Program-made: the position numbers and the translations under genes
Source: Euryarchaeota archaeon UBA125
Lineage (GTDB): Archaea; Thermoplasmatota; Poseidoniia; Poseidoniales; Thalassarchaeaceae
DNA: 15,026 bases
Assembly: GCA_002502625.1 (NCBI GenBank)
Contig: DAPV01000089.1
Location: forward strand, 1-15,026
Reading direction: 5' to 3'
The notes under the pieces: generated by a model
The model's database searches: none
Seen by the model: only the letters and a program-made list of their open reading frames with translations
What the model was told of the DNA's origin: nothing
Part shown: piece after piece, positions 1-6,108 of the stretch
Position numbering within the stretch: the first letter of the stretch is position 1
Layout: every line of letters starts with the position of its first letter

Positions 1-2
1 AA

Positions 3-323
3 TGTTCAAATGATCCTTTAACAGGATGGTTTCGTGATGGTTGTTGTAATACTGATGATTCAGATAGAGGCTCTCATACAATATGCGTTACTGTCAATGA
101 GTCATTCTTGACATTTAGCGCGAATGCTGGAAATGATTTGTCTACGCCTAGACCTGAATTCCGTTTTCCAGGATTAAGTCCAGGAGATCGGTGGTGCTTA
201 TGTGCAGCACGATGGAAACAGGCCTGGGAAGAAGGTTGTGCACCCCCTGTAGATCTTCAAGCGACTCATATCCGAGCACTTGAGATAGTAGATCTCGAAA
301 TTCTTGAACTTCATTCACAATGA
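3..323 (+). CDS. DUF2237 family protein (5'-truncated)
   Basis: The reading frame is open from the first bases of the window and ends at TGA 321-323, so the start codon lies upstream of the window. The visible 106 residues carry the conserved blocks of the DUF2237 family (COG3651-type): an N-terminal DPLTGWFRDGCC block, then GSHTIC, then GNDLSTPRPEFRFPGL, GDRWCLCAARW, APPVDLQATH and a C-terminal ALEIVDLEIL. The repeated Cys residues and the WCLCAARW block are hallmarks of this small soluble family, whose biochemical role is unknown as far as I know. The next gene starts 10 nt after the stop on the same strand, so the two are probably co-transcribed. A TTG at 108 could be read as a start, but family conservation clearly continues upstream of it. 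The family call is confident; no function is claimed. Confidence 0.88.
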   Translation, partial: CSNDPLTGWFRDGCCNTDDSDRGSHTICVTVNESFLTFSANAGNDLSTPRPEFRFPGLSPGDRWCLCAARWKQAWEEGCAPPVDLQATHIRALEIVDLEILELHSQ

Positions 324-333
324 TGTGATTTTC

Positions 334-1440
334 ATGGATCCAACTGAAGAATGGTTTTTTCCACGTTCCAAGAATCGAATTCGAAATCGAACAGTTCTTG
401 CTGCTTTGACGAATAAACAATCTAATGATGACGGAACTCTCTCAGATGAAGAGATAAATTTCCTTCTCCGTCGAGGTCAAGGAGGTTTTGGAATTGTTAC
501 TACTGCGGCGTCACATGTTATGGAAAATGGCCAGGGTTGGCATGGAGAGATGGGTGTTTGGGGAGACCATCAGATTACTGGATTGACTAAATTGGCAGAA
601 GGTCTTCGAGAGCAAGGTGCATTGAGTCTTGTACAGATATTTCATGGAGGAATGCGTGCTCCTGCTGATTTGATTGGTACAACACCTATTTCTGCAAGTT
701 ATAATGATGAGAAGAACGGAAACGAACCAGCTCGAGAAATGACCGAAGATGAGATTCAATATACAATTGAGGCCTTTGCTGCTGCCGCAGAAAGATGTGA
801 AAAAGCAGGAATAGATGGAGTTGAGATTCATGGGGCTCACGGATATCTTATTGCTCAGTTTCTAGGTACTGTTACCAATCGCAGAACTGACTTGTGGGGA
901 GGAGATTTAAACGGTCGATCACGTTTCTTAATCAGAATCATTGAAGAAGTGAAAAAACGCACGAGTCCTTCCTTTGTAGTTGTTGTAAGAATTTCTCCAG
1001 AAATTAAGAACCTCGGAATAACATTGGAGGATAGTCTAGAGTTGGCTAAACGCTTGATAGAAACTGAAATTGATGCCCTACACATTTCATGTTGGGATGT
1101 TTTCAAAGGACCAGAAGGTGCTTCGGGAGACTCTCAAACACTTACTCGTAGATTCCGAGAAGTACTGCCCATTGATTTTCCATTAATTTCTACAGGAAGT
1201 ATTTGGACTTCGAATGATGTACGATTTGTGATGGATGAAGGAGCAGATTTAGTTGGAGTAGGGCGTGTTGGAATTGCACATCCTGATTGGCCGTTAGGCC
1301 TCCAAAACCCAGATTATTCCCCCGATTCTCCTCCTTTCACAACTCAACATCTTGAGTCTGTTTCGTTGAGTCCTATTTTTGTTGAATATATGCATAGATA
1401 TCGTGGATTCGTCGTGGGAGGACGTCCTCTTGATGATTGA
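334..1440 (+). CDS. Old Yellow Enzyme-type NADH:flavin oxidoreductase (FMN-binding TIM barrel)
   Basis: This is a 368-residue protein of the OYE / 2,4-dienoyl-CoA reductase-like family (COG1902). Such enzymes use bound FMN and NAD(P)H to reduce activated C=C bonds. Counted from the ATG at 334, visible motifs are NRTVLAALTNKQS near residue 18 (strand 1 region), QIFHGG near 101, the catalytic and anion-binding pair in DGVEIHGAHGY (His166 and His169), the NRRTDLWGGDLNGRSRF block that follows it, VRISPE, and the C-terminal phosphate-gripping segment ISTGSIWT...GADLVGVGRVGIAHPDWP. The length fits the single-domain form; there is no C-terminal Fe-S/flavodoxin extension as in dienoyl-CoA reductase. 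The in-frame TTG at 304 lies inside the upstream gene, so ATG 334 is preferred, although no strong ribosome binding site precedes it. It probably forms an operon with the DUF2237 gene. The substrate is unknown. Confidence 0.9.
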   Translation: MDPTEEWFFPRSKNRIRNRTVLAALTNKQSNDDGTLSDEEINFLLRRGQGGFGIVTTAASHVMENGQGWHGEMGVWGDHQITGLTKLAEGLREQGALSLVQIFHGGMRAPADLIGTTPISASYNDEKNGNEPAREMTEDEIQYTIEAFAAAAERCEKAGIDGVEIHGAHGYLIAQFLGTVTNRRTDLWGGDLNGRSRFLIRIIEEVKKRTSPSFVVVVRISPEIKNLGITLEDSLELAKRLIETEIDALHISCWDVFKGPEGASGDSQTLTRRFREVLPIDFPLISTGSIWTSNDVRFVMDEGADLVGVGRVGIAHPDWPLGLQNPDYSPDSPPFTTQHLESVSLSPIFVEYMHRYRGFVVGGRPLDD

Positions 1441-1441
1441 A

Positions 1442-2488
1442 TTAAGGACTTACTAGCCATTTAGCTAATTGTCTGTAATCTAATTCAGCATCCATTTCAA
1501 TTTCTAGGTCATTGAACAATTCAAACACTTCTGATTGATCGATAGGTTGATCTCCCATTTCAGTAAGTATTCGAAATAGTTCAGTTGCTGAAATTGTTCC
1601 AGTTTCTTGAGTATCGAATACGCGGAATGCTTGAAGTAATTCTTCTTCAGATTCTGAAATTGCATCTGCATATTCCATTACTTCTGTGTTTTCTTCAGTA
1701 ATTACTCTCACTCTAGATAGTGGTACATTATCTTCTTTGTCTCCATCATCATAATCTACTCTTATTGTATGATCTGGATGAATAGCTGCAACATATGCAG
1801 GGAAATAGTATCCATGAGCTTTCCAATTCACGAAAACACGATCTCCTACACTCAGATTTGGAGCAAGATGAATTCGTGATTGTTCAACCCTTAATTCTGC
1901 ATCTCCATCATCGTATTGGATATCATATGTTCCATCTGGATTTAAATCAGCAATAGTGCCAAAGTATAGAGGTCCAGCGTTTTTCCAATTAGATAGAACC
2001 CTATTTCCTATTGTAAATAGAGGTTGAGAAGGTCGAATGCATCCAGGGGAATCTCCAATTGAAACTGCATATTTTGTTTCCGTTCTACTACTCTTTGGGA
2101 CCGAAACAACATATGTTCCATCTTCATTAACTTCTGTTACTGTACAATTATCCAACCAACGTTCGTTTGTTGGGCTGAAATAATCAACGGCGGCTCCTAC
2201 ACTTAGACGCTGAATTTCTGGAGCAACAAGTTCGACAGGAACTTCCCTTGCTGAATCATTTGAAACAACTCCAAGTTTGTCTAAGGCCATAATTACTGCA
2301 TTTGTTACAGCGTCTACATCGTTATTGATTACAGTATGATGTATATCGCCTGACATTGCAGAATCTTGGAATTGAAGAGGGCTAGGTGATTCAGATTTAT
2401 CATTTCCAATATCTTGTGGTTCTCCACAAAATGGACATATTTTCCAATCACTTTCGACTTCCTTTCCACACTGTCTGCAGAATGGCAT
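1442..2488 (-). CDS. Zinc ribbon / Tudor-like repeat / EF-hand fusion protein
   Basis: This is a 348-residue acidic cytosolic protein with no signal peptide or membrane segment. Residues 4-21 form a short zinc ribbon (CRQCG...CPFCG; Cys4, 7, 18, 21). A low-complexity linker follows. Residues 95-152 are a diverged copy, and residues 157-209 and 211-263 are two clear copies, of a Tudor/Agenet-like beta barrel. The clear copies share GxRVxxNWK and a YDDGD turn. Residues 280-346 resemble a calmodulin/centrin EF-hand pair: ELLQAFRVFD...TGTISATEL and then LDYRQLAKWL. Both calcium loops are imperfect. Loop 1 (Asp292 to Glu303) has Gln and Thr at positions 3 and 5. Loop 2 (Glu329 to Gln340) has acidic residues at 1, 3, 5 and 9 but Gln at 12. 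The gene is convergent with the oxidoreductase (1-nt gap) and divergent from the helical-protein gene. Function is unknown; reading or scaffolding of a protein ligand is inference only. Confidence 0.85.
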   Translation of the reverse strand: MPFCRQCGKEVESDWKICPFCGEPQDIGNDKSESPSPLQFQDSAMSGDIHHTVINNDVDAVTNAVIMALDKLGVVSNDSAREVPVELVAPEIQRLSVGAAVDYFSPTNERWLDNCTVTEVNEDGTYVVSVPKSSRTETKYAVSIGDSPGCIRPSQPLFTIGNRVLSNWKNAGPLYFGTIADLNPDGTYDIQYDDGDAELRVEQSRIHLAPNLSVGDRVFVNWKAHGYYFPAYVAAIHPDHTIRVDYDDGDKEDNVPLSRVRVITEENTEVMEYADAISESEEELLQAFRVFDTQETGTISATELFRILTEMGDQPIDQSEVFELFNDLEIEMDAELDYRQLAKWLVSP

Positions 2489-2509
2489 GATAGTGCGTAA
2501 AGCATCCAG

Positions 2510-2517
2510 ATAATTAG
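2510..2517 (-). promoter_or_regulatory. TATA-like box for the zinc ribbon/Tudor/EF-hand gene
   Basis: On the minus strand this reads CTAATTAT. Its centre is about 26 nt upstream of the ATG at 2488, where an archaeal TATA box should sit if transcription starts at or next to the start codon. No Shine-Dalgarno sequence precedes that ATG, which also fits a leaderless mRNA. The region is AT-rich, so chance matches are possible. Confidence 0.4.
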
Positions 2518-2560
2518 TCTAATCTATGGTTGAAATTTACTTGGGCCCCCCATCAAAGGT

Positions 2561-2566
2561 TTCATA
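2561..2566 (+). promoter_or_regulatory. Weak TATA-like element for the helical protein/SPFH operon
   Basis: TTCATA is centred about 27 nt upstream of the ATG at 2591, which has no ribosome binding site. Position, more than sequence quality, suggests a promoter giving a leaderless transcript. It shares a 102-nt divergent intergenic region with the minus-strand promoter. Confidence 0.25.
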
Positions 2567-2590
2567 CCCTTCCATGGATGTAGTTAATTC

Positions 2591-3112
2591 ATGGAGCCGA
2601 CTACTCTAGCACTACCGGTTCTGATTAATGGTGTTAGAGCATTAGCTACTGCATATGATGGATATGAAAAAGGTAAATTTTTGAAATCCGATCAAGCAGT
2701 TCGAGGAGAAATCAGAAGAAGAACTGATATGATGCGCGGACATTTAGAAAGAATTCAATCACGTGCCCATCAAGAAGGAGATCGTACTTTACGAAATGAA
2801 TGTGAAGAGGTTTTAGTTACTTTACAAGGGGTTTCAGATGATGCTCAAATGGCTGTAACTGGTTCTCCTACATCGATACATGATGGAGCTGGGAAACTAA
2901 GTAGAAAAGGTCAGAAAAAAATTGTTGAACATGATCTTAAAACACTCAATATGATGGTTGATTGCACTCGATTAATTAATGCAATTTTATCTCCTGGAGA
3001 AGTTGAAATTGAAGGAGAGATTTCGATAAATATGGTCCATGATAAACTTGCTCGAGCAAGAAATCACTTCCTTGAAAGGAACATGTATATTGATGGATTG
3101 GTAAAGAGGTGA
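2591..3112 (+). CDS. Small alpha-helical protein of unknown function
   Basis: This 173-residue protein matches no family I recognise. It looks almost entirely helical, rich in Arg, Glu, Asp and Leu with few prolines after residue 10. The N-terminal 20 residues (LALPVLINGVRALATAYDGY) are moderately hydrophobic but too polar at the end for a convincing membrane span. A charged amphipathic stretch (about 37-85) and the C-terminal helix (about 148-170) could form a bundle or pair with a coiled coil. It sits 4 nt upstream of the SPFH-like gene, whose ribosome binding site overlaps this gene's stop codon, so the two proteins are made together and may interact. The start ATG at 2591 has no Shine-Dalgarno and is probably the first codon of a leaderless message. 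It is confidently a real gene, but its function is unknown. Confidence 0.8.
   Translation: MEPTTLALPVLINGVRALATAYDGYEKGKFLKSDQAVRGEIRRRTDMMRGHLERIQSRAHQEGDRTLRNECEEVLVTLQGVSDDAQMAVTGSPTSIHDGAGKLSRKGQKKIVEHDLKTLNMMVDCTRLINAILSPGEVEIEGEISINMVHDKLARARNHFLERNMYIDGLVKR
3106..3112 (+). promoter_or_regulatory. Ribosome binding site of the SPFH-like gene
   Basis: GAGGTGA lies with its GAGG core 7 nt before the ATG at 3117 and contains the TGA stop of the preceding gene. This couples translation of the two genes and fixes the start of the SPFH-like protein. Confidence 0.7.
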
Positions 3113-3116
3113 AAGA

Positions 3117-4340
3117 ATGAGTGATAAGAGCTACAAATGGAGAAACAACCCTGCTGTGATTGCAAAATATGTTCATGATCGAGATGTTCCTAAGGGTGCT
3201 GAAGTTACACTAAAGCCCAATGAGGCATGTGTGGTTGTCGAGGATGGAAGAATTTCAGGAATTGCTACACAGAAACATATGGAGGTAAACCCAGAAGCAG
3301 GTGTCCTCTCGAAGATGTTTGGTCGTGGAAATCCAAAGCGAACATTTCTTTTTGTCTTCTTAGGTCCACATGAATTGATTTTACGAATAGACGGAATGAC
3401 ATCTGACGGCCGTTCGGCTTCAGGTTTTATGGTTATGAGAGTTAGTTTTTCTAGAGAGTCTGCCTCTAGATTACTTCAACTTCCAGCGAAAGGGAATATG
3501 GAAATCACAGCCGCAACATTAGTAGAAATCCTTGAGTCTGAGGTAAATGCTCGATTGAAGCCAGTAATTCATCAAATTACTGAAGATCAGTTGCGCAATG
3601 TTGACGCAACATCTGATTTGATGATGGAGGTTCGTACCGGAATGCGTTCGACATTTGAATCGCTGGGTGTACAACTTCAAACGTCATTTGTCAATTGGAA
3701 TACTACTGAAGCTGAGAGGGTATTGAAGATGAGAGCGGATCTTTCTGCAATGGCTGATCGAAATGCAATAATGGAAGAACAACAAATTATGGAGATGGAG
3801 AAAATTCTAGCAGCTAATTTACGCGCAGCAGAATTAGAAGCAAGATCTCGAATGTCTTCACTAGCAGCCGAAGAGAGAGCAAAGTCCGAAATAGATCTTG
3901 CAGCATTACGCGCTGCTGGTGATTTAGATTTAGAGCGATGGAATCAGACAGCTAGATTGTATTCCGTAAGAGAGGGACTCCGTAGAGATCAAGAAATGGC
4001 AGAAGCAGATCATCAAGTAAGTCTCGCAGAACGAGAAGCTGAAAGGAAACGAATTCTTCAAGAAAATGAACATCAAACTGAAGAAAGGAAGCAGAAGAGT
4101 GCTATGGAAATGTTTGATCAAGTTCAAGCTAGAAAGAGAGAACGAATGGAAATGGAAGCAGGTAGAGAGCAAAATCGTATAGATGCTGCATCTAAAGGAT
4201 CTGAAGCAATCATTGCAACTCTAACAGAGATTGCTCAATCCTCCAAGGATCCACAAGTAGCTATGGAAGCATTGAGACAATTATCTGAGATTCGTAAAGC
4301 TGATGTTGATGCTGCCAAAGATGCATATATTGAAGATTAG
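3117..4340 (+). CDS. SPFH-like (virion-core/YdjI-type) protein with long coiled coil
   Basis: This is a 407-residue protein. Residues about 8-195 resemble the SPFH/band-7 branch found in bacterial and archaeal 'virion core'-like proteins. The N-terminal NPAVIAKYVHDRDVPKGAEVTL leads into NEACVVVEDGRISG, the typical first strand pair of that branch, and later segments (FLFVFLGPHELILRI and MVMRVSFS) give further beta strands. Residues about 128-195 look like the second, mixed alpha/beta half (LVEILESEVNARLKPVIHQIT...LESLGVQLQTS-like). From about 196 to 355 the sequence is a heptad-rich Glu/Arg/Ala coiled coil, with a further helix to the C terminus. There is no N-terminal membrane span, so membrane contact would be peripheral. 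SPFH proteins usually form large oligomeric rings or scaffolds at membranes; that role here is inferred from the family. The 3' end converges on the next gene, with stop codons sharing two bases. Confidence 0.72.
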   Translation: MSDKSYKWRNNPAVIAKYVHDRDVPKGAEVTLKPNEACVVVEDGRISGIATQKHMEVNPEAGVLSKMFGRGNPKRTFLFVFLGPHELILRIDGMTSDGRSASGFMVMRVSFSRESASRLLQLPAKGNMEITAATLVEILESEVNARLKPVIHQITEDQLRNVDATSDLMMEVRTGMRSTFESLGVQLQTSFVNWNTTEAERVLKMRADLSAMADRNAIMEEQQIMEMEKILAANLRAAELEARSRMSSLAAEERAKSEIDLAALRAAGDLDLERWNQTARLYSVREGLRRDQEMAEADHQVSLAEREAERKRILQENEHQTEERKQKSAMEMFDQVQARKRERMEMEAGREQNRIDAASKGSEAIIATLTEIAQSSKDPQVAMEALRQLSEIRKADVDAAKDAYIED

Positions 4341-5074
4341 TTTCTTTCTAAATCTAGCATGAATCTATCGATTCTTTCTTGAGACCTCTGTGACATTCCA
4401 GCAACTGTTGTATCATCATCCGTACCTATTACTTCTTCATTAATTACGTCAAAGTCTTCTGGAAAATCAAAATCCTCATGGAACCATATGTCGTCTTCTT
4501 CATCAACATGAAAAGGACCTCCAAATCTTTGTTCTGCAGCATTATTTCTTCTTGTATCTACAGCCTCATTCCATTCCTTTTGTGTTGGAGAAAAAGAAAT
4601 TGAATCTCTAAAAGAAATACAGTTTTCAAGAGTATCAATTTGTTTTGCACAGTCTATATCATTTGATAATGTCATAGCATATGTAAATACTAAATCTCCA
4701 ATTGGGATTTCTATTATTTCATCATCTAAATCTATGCATGGATGCAAACATAATTCATTTTCTGAGTTCAATGCAGCCGCTTTTGATCTATAACATTCGA
4801 CTCCCATTTTGTAGGGGTTTTGAAATTCAAAGCGGTAACCTAGTCCTGAAGTTCCTTCAACAATAAATTCATTCCCATCTATCTCTACAAATCCATTACC
4901 TTCAACAGTAATTGTTCTTAACAATTCTAATGATTTTTGTAGTGGTGGTTCCATATTAATTTGGAACACTGCTCTACATGTTTGACAAATTTGTTCATCC
5001 GTGATATTAGTCAAAAGATGGAATGGAATTTTACAAACTACACACTGCTTTTGTTCGCAAATATTATTCGACAT
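4337..5074 (-). CDS. Acidic hypothetical protein with N-terminal four-cysteine zinc knuckle
   Basis: This is a 245-residue protein I do not recognise. Near the N terminus Cys11-x2-Cys14-x15-Cys30-x2-Cys33 (CVVC and CQTC) forms a probable zinc-binding treble-clef or ribbon. Residues about 55-85 look like a small beta sheet (ITVEGNGFVEIDGNEFIVEG). Five more cysteines occur at 94, 109, 113, 142 and 152, unusually many for the neighbourhood. From about 190 to 225 the chain is very acidic and aromatic (VDEEDDIWFHEDFDFPEDF), and the last 20 residues form a charged helix. No signal peptide or membrane span is seen. The stop TAA overlaps the stop of the SPFH-like gene on the other strand. A TATA-like box lies about 26 nt before the ATG. 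The function is unknown; its neighbours suggest, but do not show, a link to the SPFH module. Confidence 0.78.
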   Translation of the reverse strand: MSNNICEQKQCVVCKIPFHLLTNITDEQICQTCRAVFQINMEPPLQKSLELLRTITVEGNGFVEIDGNEFIVEGTSGLGYRFEFQNPYKMGVECYRSKAAALNSENELCLHPCIDLDDEIIEIPIGDLVFTYAMTLSNDIDCAKQIDTLENCISFRDSISFSPTQKEWNEAVDTRRNNAAEQRFGGPFHVDEEDDIWFHEDFDFPEDFDVINEEVIGTDDDTTVAGMSQRSQERIDRFMLDLERN

Positions 5075-5096
5075 GAATTAATAGAAAAATGACCAC

Positions 5097-5102
5097 ATAT
5101 AA
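5097..5102 (-). promoter_or_regulatory. TATA box for the four-cysteine protein gene
   Basis: On the minus strand this reads TTATAT, centred about 26 nt upstream of the ATG at 5074. There is no Shine-Dalgarno between it and the start. Sequence and spacing fit an archaeal promoter driving a leaderless mRNA. Confidence 0.5.
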
Positions 5103-5147
5103 TTCAAAGAATTCATGTTTGAAAATTCTTCACTGAATCCGAACGGT

Positions 5148-5155
5148 CTTATATG
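5148..5155 (+). promoter_or_regulatory. TATA box for the L15e operon
   Basis: CTTATATG is a good archaeal TATA box. Transcription about 26 nt downstream of its centre would begin near 5178, giving a leader of roughly 11-15 nt that contains a GAGGGG ribosome binding site before ATG 5191. It faces away from the divergent TATA box at 5097-5102, so the 116 nt between the two genes holds back-to-back promoters. Confidence 0.55.
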
Positions 5156-5179
5156 CGGTGTATCTCGCCGAGATGCTTA

Positions 5180-5185
5180 GAGGGG
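5180..5185 (+). promoter_or_regulatory. Ribosome binding site of L15e
   Basis: GAGGGG begins 11 nt before ATG 5191, with 7 nt between its GAGG core and the start codon. It supports this start over the GTG at 5158 and the ATG at 5173, which lie at or upstream of the inferred transcription start. Confidence 0.5.
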
Positions 5186-5190
5186 TTCGT

Positions 5191-5781
5191 ATGGGTAAGT
5201 CCGCATATCATCATGTCCGTGAGGCATGGAAGCGTCCTAAGGCCTCTATGTCTACTCATCATCGCAGAGATAGGCAAGCTCAATGGAGACGAGAACCGGT
5301 TTTCCAACGCATTGCAAAGCCAACTCGTATTGACGCTGCTCGAAGAATGGGATACAAAGCCAAGCAAGGAGTCGTAATGATTCGAACTCGAGTCCGTCGA
5401 GGTGGTTTACGCAAGGGTAAAATCCACATGAAGAGAAAACCCTCTAAGGCAGGTATTAAGAAAATCACCATGGCCAAGTCTACTCAAAGAATAGCCGAAG
5501 AAAGAGTATCTCGTCGTTATCCTAATCTTGAAGTTTTGAATTCATACTGGGTCGGAGAAGATGGGAAAAACAAATTCTTCGAAGTGATTTGTGTTGATCC
5601 TGCTCATCCAGTCATTAAAGCCGATAAGCATCTGAATCCAATGACTAATTCTAGCAATCGTGGACGTGCTCATCGTGGAAAGACAAGTGCTGGAAAGCGT
5701 GGTAGAGGATTATACAATAAGGGCAAGGGTGCAGAAAAGTTACGCCCTAGTCTCGCTGCAAACAAAAATCGTGGTAAGTGA
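5191..5781 (+). CDS. rpl15e: Large ribosomal subunit protein L15e (eL15)
   Basis: This is a 196-residue basic protein matching the archaeal/eukaryotic eL15 family throughout. It begins MGKSAYHHVREAWKRP, like the usual MGxYKYIREAWKRP start. It continues with QAQWRREP, KPTRIDAARRMGYKAKQG, the VRVRRGG-like block RVRRGGLRKGK, RIAEERVSRRYPNLEVLNSYWVGEDG (nearly invariant), FFEVICVDPAHPVIKAD, then RGRAHRGKTSAGKRGRGL and a C-terminal GKGAEKLRPSLAANKNRGK. eL15 is a core rRNA-binding protein of the 50S subunit and makes long basic extensions into 23S rRNA. The family N terminus, the TATA box and the GAGGGG site together place the start at 5191. The gene probably leads a transcription unit with the PRC-barrel and RNase Z genes, with a 57-nt gap to the next start. 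Confidence 0.97.
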   Translation: MGKSAYHHVREAWKRPKASMSTHHRRDRQAQWRREPVFQRIAKPTRIDAARRMGYKAKQGVVMIRTRVRRGGLRKGKIHMKRKPSKAGIKKITMAKSTQRIAEERVSRRYPNLEVLNSYWVGEDGKNKFFEVICVDPAHPVIKADKHLNPMTNSSNRGRAHRGKTSAGKRGRGLYNKGKGAEKLRPSLAANKNRGK

Positions 5782-5838
5782 TTACTTTCATCGATTTTTC
5801 GGATAAGGTTCAATGCCCACCATGTGTGCTGATACATC

Positions 5839-6093
5839 ATGACTGACATGCGTTCCGATGCACTTCGTTCACGTCCGGTCATATTACCAGATGGTCGTGT
5901 TTTGGGAATGGTGCATGATGCAATTGTGGATGTAGAATCAACATCAATTACCCACCTCTTCGTGACTAGTCCTCCTCCTCAAATTGTTGAAGACAGCATT
6001 CACATTGCAATTCCTTGGCGTTGGGTCCGCTCTATTGGAGATGTAGTAGTTTTGCGTTGGTTCCCTCAAACTCCTATTCCTAAATCTCGATAA
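5839..6093 (+). CDS. PRC-barrel domain protein
   Basis: This is an 84-residue protein made of a single PRC-barrel, the small beta barrel first defined in photosynthetic reaction centre H subunits and ribosome maturation factor RimM. The diagnostic pattern is clear: LRSRPVILPDGRVLGMVHDAIVDVESTSITHLFV, followed by an IPWRWVRSIGDVVVLRW strand pair. Stand-alone PRC-barrel proteins of about 80 residues are common in archaea, where most have no assigned role. RimM uses this fold to bind the ribosome, so its position after L15e is suggestive, but a ribosomal role is inference. The start ATG at 5839 has no obvious Shine-Dalgarno; an ATG 9 nt later is an alternative. RNase Z follows after 15 nt and is probably in the same operon. 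Confidence 0.87.
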   Translation: MTDMRSDALRSRPVILPDGRVLGMVHDAIVDVESTSITHLFVTSPPPQIVEDSIHIAIPWRWVRSIGDVVVLRWFPQTPIPKSR

Positions 6094-6096
6094 ATT

Positions 6097-6103
6097 GGGA
6101 GGT
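6097..6103 (+). promoter_or_regulatory. Ribosome binding site of RNase Z, supporting a GTG start
   Basis: GGGAGGT is the strongest Shine-Dalgarno match nearby. Its GGAGG core ends 6 nt before GTG 6109, the same spacing range as at 3117 and 14079. It is 12 nt from GTG 6115 and 30 nt from ATG 6133, so initiation at 6109 is favoured. Confidence 0.5.
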
Positions 6104-6108
6104 TTCAT

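Noticed and set aside
304..333. Upstream TTG start extending the oxidoreductase by 10 residues
   Set aside because: It lies inside the end of the DUF2237 gene, has no ribosome binding site, and the added residues match nothing in the family.
511..1106. Minus-strand open frames opposite the oxidoreductase
   Set aside because: Low-quality Ser/Phe-rich translations antisense to a clearly conserved enzyme.
5107..5130. Imperfect inverted repeat (AAGAATT ... AATTCTT, 10-nt spacer) between the divergent promoters
   Set aside because: A 7-bp AT-rich match is easily found by chance here, and there is no second copy at other promoters; not enough to call an operator.
5158..5190. Extended L15e start at GTG 5158 or ATG 5173
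   Set aside because: These codons lie at or before the transcription start predicted from the TATA box at 5148-5155, and eL15 proteins begin at the MGxxxY position encoded at 5191.
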